Assembly: GCA_003694775.1 (NCBI GenBank)
Contig: RFJV01000167.1
Coordinates: 1-16,087, forward strand
DNA from: Chloroflexota bacterium
GTDB lineage: Bacteria > Chloroflexota > Anaerolineae > 4572-78 > J111
DNA length: 16,087 nucleotides
Reading direction: 5' to 3'
A program made the translations under genes and the position numbers. The notes beneath the pieces are model-generated. The model did not search any database and was not told the DNA's origin. It worked only from the letters and a program-made list of their open reading frames with translations. Each line of letters starts with the position of its first letter. Within the stretch, counting starts at the first letter, position 1. This document shows, piece by piece, positions 14,174 through 16,087 of the stretch.

Positions 14174-14208
14174 CCTTCATCCCTCATCCTTCATCCTTCA
14201 TCCTTCAT
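14174..14208 (+). repeat. Heptanucleotide tandem repeat, five CCTTCAT units
   Basis: CCTTCAT occurs at 14174-14180, 14188-14194, 14195-14201 and 14202-14208, with a one-base variant CCCTCAT at 14181-14187. A sixth partial unit runs into the AAAAGGAG ribosome site of IPK. This is a different heptamer from the adjacent GATTGGA block, with the same period. Confidence 0.9.
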
Positions 14209-14228
14209 CCTTTAAAAGGAGTACCCCC

Positions 14229-15041
14229 TTGTCTGAACTGATTTTACTCAAACTCGGCGGGTCGGTAATTACCGACAAGACCCGCCCGTTCACCGCCCGG
14301 CTGGACGTTATCGAACGGCTGGCCGGCGAAATCAAAAACGCCCTCGACGAGCGGGGCGATGATTTGCGCCTGATTATCGGGCACGGCTCCGGCTCTTTTG
14401 GGCACGAGGTCGCCGCCCGCTACCAGACCCACCAGGGCGCGGTCCGGCCCGATAGCTGGCTGGGCTTTGCCGAAGTGGCCGCGGCCGCGGCGGAACTCAA
14501 CGCCATTGTGATGAAAGCGCTCCGCGACGCCGGCGTCCCGGCGATGAAGTTCCAGCCGTCCGCCAGCACCCGCACCCGCGGCGAGCAGTTGATGTATTTT
14601 GAAACCTTTCCCATCAAAGAGGTGCTTCAGCATGGCCTGGCGCCGGTGGTTTACGGCGATGTCAGCGTCGATGCCAGCCAGGGGATGAGCATTGTCTCCA
14701 CCGAAAAGCTGTTCGACAACCTGGCCCGCGAGCTGTCGCCCGACCGCATCATCCTGGTTGGCCGGGTAGACGGCGTTTTCGAGGCTGACCCGCTTACCCA
14801 CCCCGATGCCGAACTGATTGAGTTTATCGACAGCAGTAACTGGGAGGAAGTCGAAGCGAAGCTGGCCGGGTCGCACGGCGTGGACGTGACCGGCGGTATG
14901 CTGAGCAAGGTCCGGGAGATGTACCGCCTGACCGTGGCCATGCCGCCGATGCAGGCGATGATTATGTCTGCCGAGGAGCCGGGCCGGCTGGAGGCCGTCC
15001 TCAAGGGCCAGATGGTCGATTTTGGCACCCTGATAAACTGA
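14229..15041 (+). CDS. ipk: Isopentenyl phosphate kinase
   Basis: This 270-residue member of the amino-acid kinase superfamily phosphorylates isopentenyl phosphate to isopentenyl diphosphate, the last step of the alternative mevalonate pathway. ILLKLGGSVITDK (5-17) binds phosphates through K8 and G10-G11. IIGHGSGSFGHEVAARY (49-65) contains His59, the position of the catalytic His in archaeal IPKs. VVYGDVSVD and ILVGRVDGVFEADP are the next core motifs, and VTGGMLSKV closes the nucleotide site. The start is TTG 14229, set by AAAAGGAG (14214-14221) 7 nt upstream; the protein then begins SELILLKLGG as expected. The long frame open upstream is not coding. No other mevalonate gene is in the window. 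Roseiflexus (Chloroflexota) has a characterised IPK, which supports the assignment. Confidence 0.92.
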   Translation: MSELILLKLGGSVITDKTRPFTARLDVIERLAGEIKNALDERGDDLRLIIGHGSGSFGHEVAARYQTHQGAVRPDSWLGFAEVAAAAAELNAIVMKALRDAGVPAMKFQPSASTRTRGEQLMYFETFPIKEVLQHGLAPVVYGDVSVDASQGMSIVSTEKLFDNLARELSPDRIILVGRVDGVFEADPLTHPDAELIEFIDSSNWEEVEAKLAGSHGVDVTGGMLSKVREMYRLTVAMPPMQAMIMSAEEPGRLEAVLKGQMVDFGTLIN

Positions 15042-15047
15042 CTCCGT

Positions 15048-15908
15048 TTACCGGGCCGGCTTGAAAAACACGATGACGTACTCGTGCTTGAAGATGTAGT
15101 AGCCGCCGGCGAGGGCGCGGTAGCGCCACAGGTTGGCGCTTTTGCCTTTACCCTTCTCGTTACCTTCGATATTCTTGACGATGATGGCCTTTGTACGGAA
15201 GCCGGCCCGGTTCATCCGCTCCATACACCAGAAGCCCAGGGGTACAAGTTCGCCTTTTTCATACTTGTCGCCGATAATGAGCGCGGCAAAGCGACCGGGC
15301 GCCAGCAGGTCGTACCCCAGCCGGGCGACCTGCTCAAAGCCATCGAGAAAAGTCCCGGCGTCGGGGGCGTTGGACAGGTCTTCCGGCAGGTCGGAAAATT
15401 TGATGATGTCCGCGTAGGGAGGATGCAGAATCAGCAGGTGGGCCTGCTCTGCCCCCATCTCCCGGCAGACCGCCGACACCCGCGCCGCGGTCTGCGGGTC
15501 GGCGCTGTTGCCCTGCAGAATGTGGATGCGCCGGTCCAGCAGGTCGGGCTGAATTTTGCTCCGCACATATTCAACCAGGTCCGGCTTCAGCTCCACGCCG
15601 ATGCACCGCCGCTCCAGCCGCGCCGCTTCGATGGCGGTTGTGCCGGAGCCGAGAAACATGTCCAGCACAATCTCATCCTTTTTGCTGTAGCGAAGCAGAA
15701 GCTGGGTGGCAATCTGGGGAATGTAGTTCCCGTGGTAGTCCAGCTGATGCCCGTCGCCGCTGGCGCGGTGCGGGAACAACCACAGGCTGTCGGTCAGCAC
15801 GTGGTCGTACTCCCGCCAGCGGCTGAGGTCAATATCGCTCCAGGGTTTTTGTTTGGGAGAAGAGCGGTCAGAGTTGGTCATAGGATTTTGATTCGTTGGC
15901 TGGGTCAT
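15048..15908 (-). CDS. Amino-DNA methyltransferase (N4-cytosine or N6-adenine), permuted motif order
   Basis: This 286-residue SAM-dependent DNA methylase would act on an exocyclic amino group. Motif X-like HGNYIPQIATQLLLRY (59-74) leads straight into motif I VLDMFLGSGTTAIEAARL (81-98) and the acidic IGVELKPD (103-110). Catalytic motif IV is HPPY (162-165), with His in place of the usual Asp/Ser/Asn. The end, FKHEYVIVFFKP (273-284), resembles the strand after motif IV in PF01555 enzymes. Motif order X-I-IV is reversed from the common beta class. There is no evident target-recognition domain, and residues 213-265 may take that role. ATG 15908 is preferred because the promoter at 15945-15973 leaves a leader of about 30 nt; ATG 15881 is possible. 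Neither has a good ribosome site. No restriction gene is visible, so it may be an orphan. Confidence 0.85.
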   Translation of the reverse strand: MTQPTNQNPMTNSDRSSPKQKPWSDIDLSRWREYDHVLTDSLWLFPHRASGDGHQLDYHGNYIPQIATQLLLRYSKKDEIVLDMFLGSGTTAIEAARLERRCIGVELKPDLVEYVRSKIQPDLLDRRIHILQGNSADPQTAARVSAVCREMGAEQAHLLILHPPYADIIKFSDLPEDLSNAPDAGTFLDGFEQVARLGYDLLAPGRFAALIIGDKYEKGELVPLGFWCMERMNRAGFRTKAIIVKNIEGNEKGKGKSANLWRYRALAGGYYIFKHEYVIVFFKPAR

Positions 15909-15944
15909 TCATCAAGACCAAGCTGTTTCTCTTCTTACTTCAAA

Positions 15945-15973
15945 AGTATAGTGGAAATCGAGATACCGGTCAA
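15945..15973 (-). promoter_or_regulatory. Promoter of the DNA methyltransferase gene
   Basis: On the minus strand TTGACC (15973-15968), a 17-bp spacer and TATACT (15950-15945) match consensus at 10 of 12 positions. The start would be near 15938. Confidence 0.75.
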
Positions 15974-16027
15974 AGCAAGATGCGTTCAAGGGTGCGTTTC
16001 AAATTTTTGACGGATATTTTGTCGGGT

Positions 16028-16052
16028 CAGCCTTGAATTGAAATTCAGGCTG
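16028..16052. repeat. Imperfect palindrome with an 11-bp stem
   Basis: CAGCC-T-TGAATT (16028-16039) is complementary to AATTCAGGCTG (16042-16052), with one bulged T and a 2-base loop. No T-tract follows on either strand. It lies upstream of the DNA methyltransferase promoter in gene-free DNA. Confidence 0.6.
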
Positions 16053-16060
16053 TTATGACA

Positions 16061-16078
16061 AGTCTGCTGAAGCAGACT
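16061..16078. repeat. Perfect 8-bp palindrome
   Basis: AGTCTGCT (16061-16068), GA, AGCAGACT (16071-16078). This tight hairpin lies 8 bp after the previous palindrome. The pair may be a dispersed REP-like element or the edge of a mobile element cut by the window end; only the palindromes themselves are seen. Confidence 0.65.
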
Positions 16079-16087
16079 GTTGGCCCA

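Noticed and set aside
14131..14208. CRISPR array
   Set aside because: Units are only 7 bp and directly adjacent, with no spacers and no cas genes nearby.
13086..14228. Long upstream extension of the IPK frame
   Set aside because: The first part is antisense to moaDE and moaC and then passes through repeats. The ribosome site and family N-terminus place the IPK start at TTG 14229.

Overview
The window looks like ordinary chromosome of a GC-rich, free-living bacterium, most likely a member of Chloroflexota (Anaerolineae-like). This is inferred from the gene mix. It holds a PMT/DUF2142-type membrane glycosyltransferase with extracytoplasmic beta repeats, a GldA/GldF/GldG-type ABC operon, a K+-dependent membrane pyrophosphatase, a MoaD-MoaE fusion, a UPF0175/DUF3368 gene pair and a bacterial isopentenyl phosphate kinase (IPK is known from Roseiflexus). 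Heptanucleotide tandem repeats are scattered through it. No rRNA, tRNA, CRISPR array or complete insertion sequence was found.

Layout. 1-3778 (+): the tail of one cell-surface membrane protein, a full 971-residue paralogue, and a small putative PD-(D/E)XK protein, all coupled by ATGA overlaps. 3846-4643 (-): a UPF0175 antitoxin-like gene and a PIN-domain DUF3368 gene behind an extended -10 promoter. 4812-7423 (-): hppA with a clear 3' terminator, a near-consensus promoter, and a leader that itself contains an intrinsic terminator. 7489-10712 (+): an ABC ATPase, an ABC-2 permease and a GldG-like protein overlapping by 1 nt each. 10727-12009 (+): an RlmI-family rRNA methyltransferase behind its own promoter. 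12016-14033 (-): moaC, moaD-moaE fusion and rnc as one operon. 14085-15041 (+): isopentenyl phosphate kinase with a TTG start. 15048-15973 (-): a permuted amino-DNA methyltransferase. 15974-16087: palindromes, no gene.

How the genes relate. Most units are independent housekeeping or envelope modules. HppA uses pyrophosphate to energise the membrane. MoaC and MoaD-MoaE act at successive steps of molybdopterin synthesis. IPK makes isopentenyl diphosphate in the alternative mevalonate route. RlmI and RNase III both act on rRNA but sit in convergent transcription units.

The observations most worth a second look are the hppA leader, where a -35/-10 promoter is followed by a U9 terminator whose 5' arm can instead pair upstream; the ABC ATPase lacking the switch histidine and the Q-loop Gln/Glu; the PD-(D/E)XK-like protein coupled to the surface-protein genes; and the heptad repeats that enter a reading frame, a start region and a promoter leader. 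No wholly new multi-gene defence or mobile system is evident.
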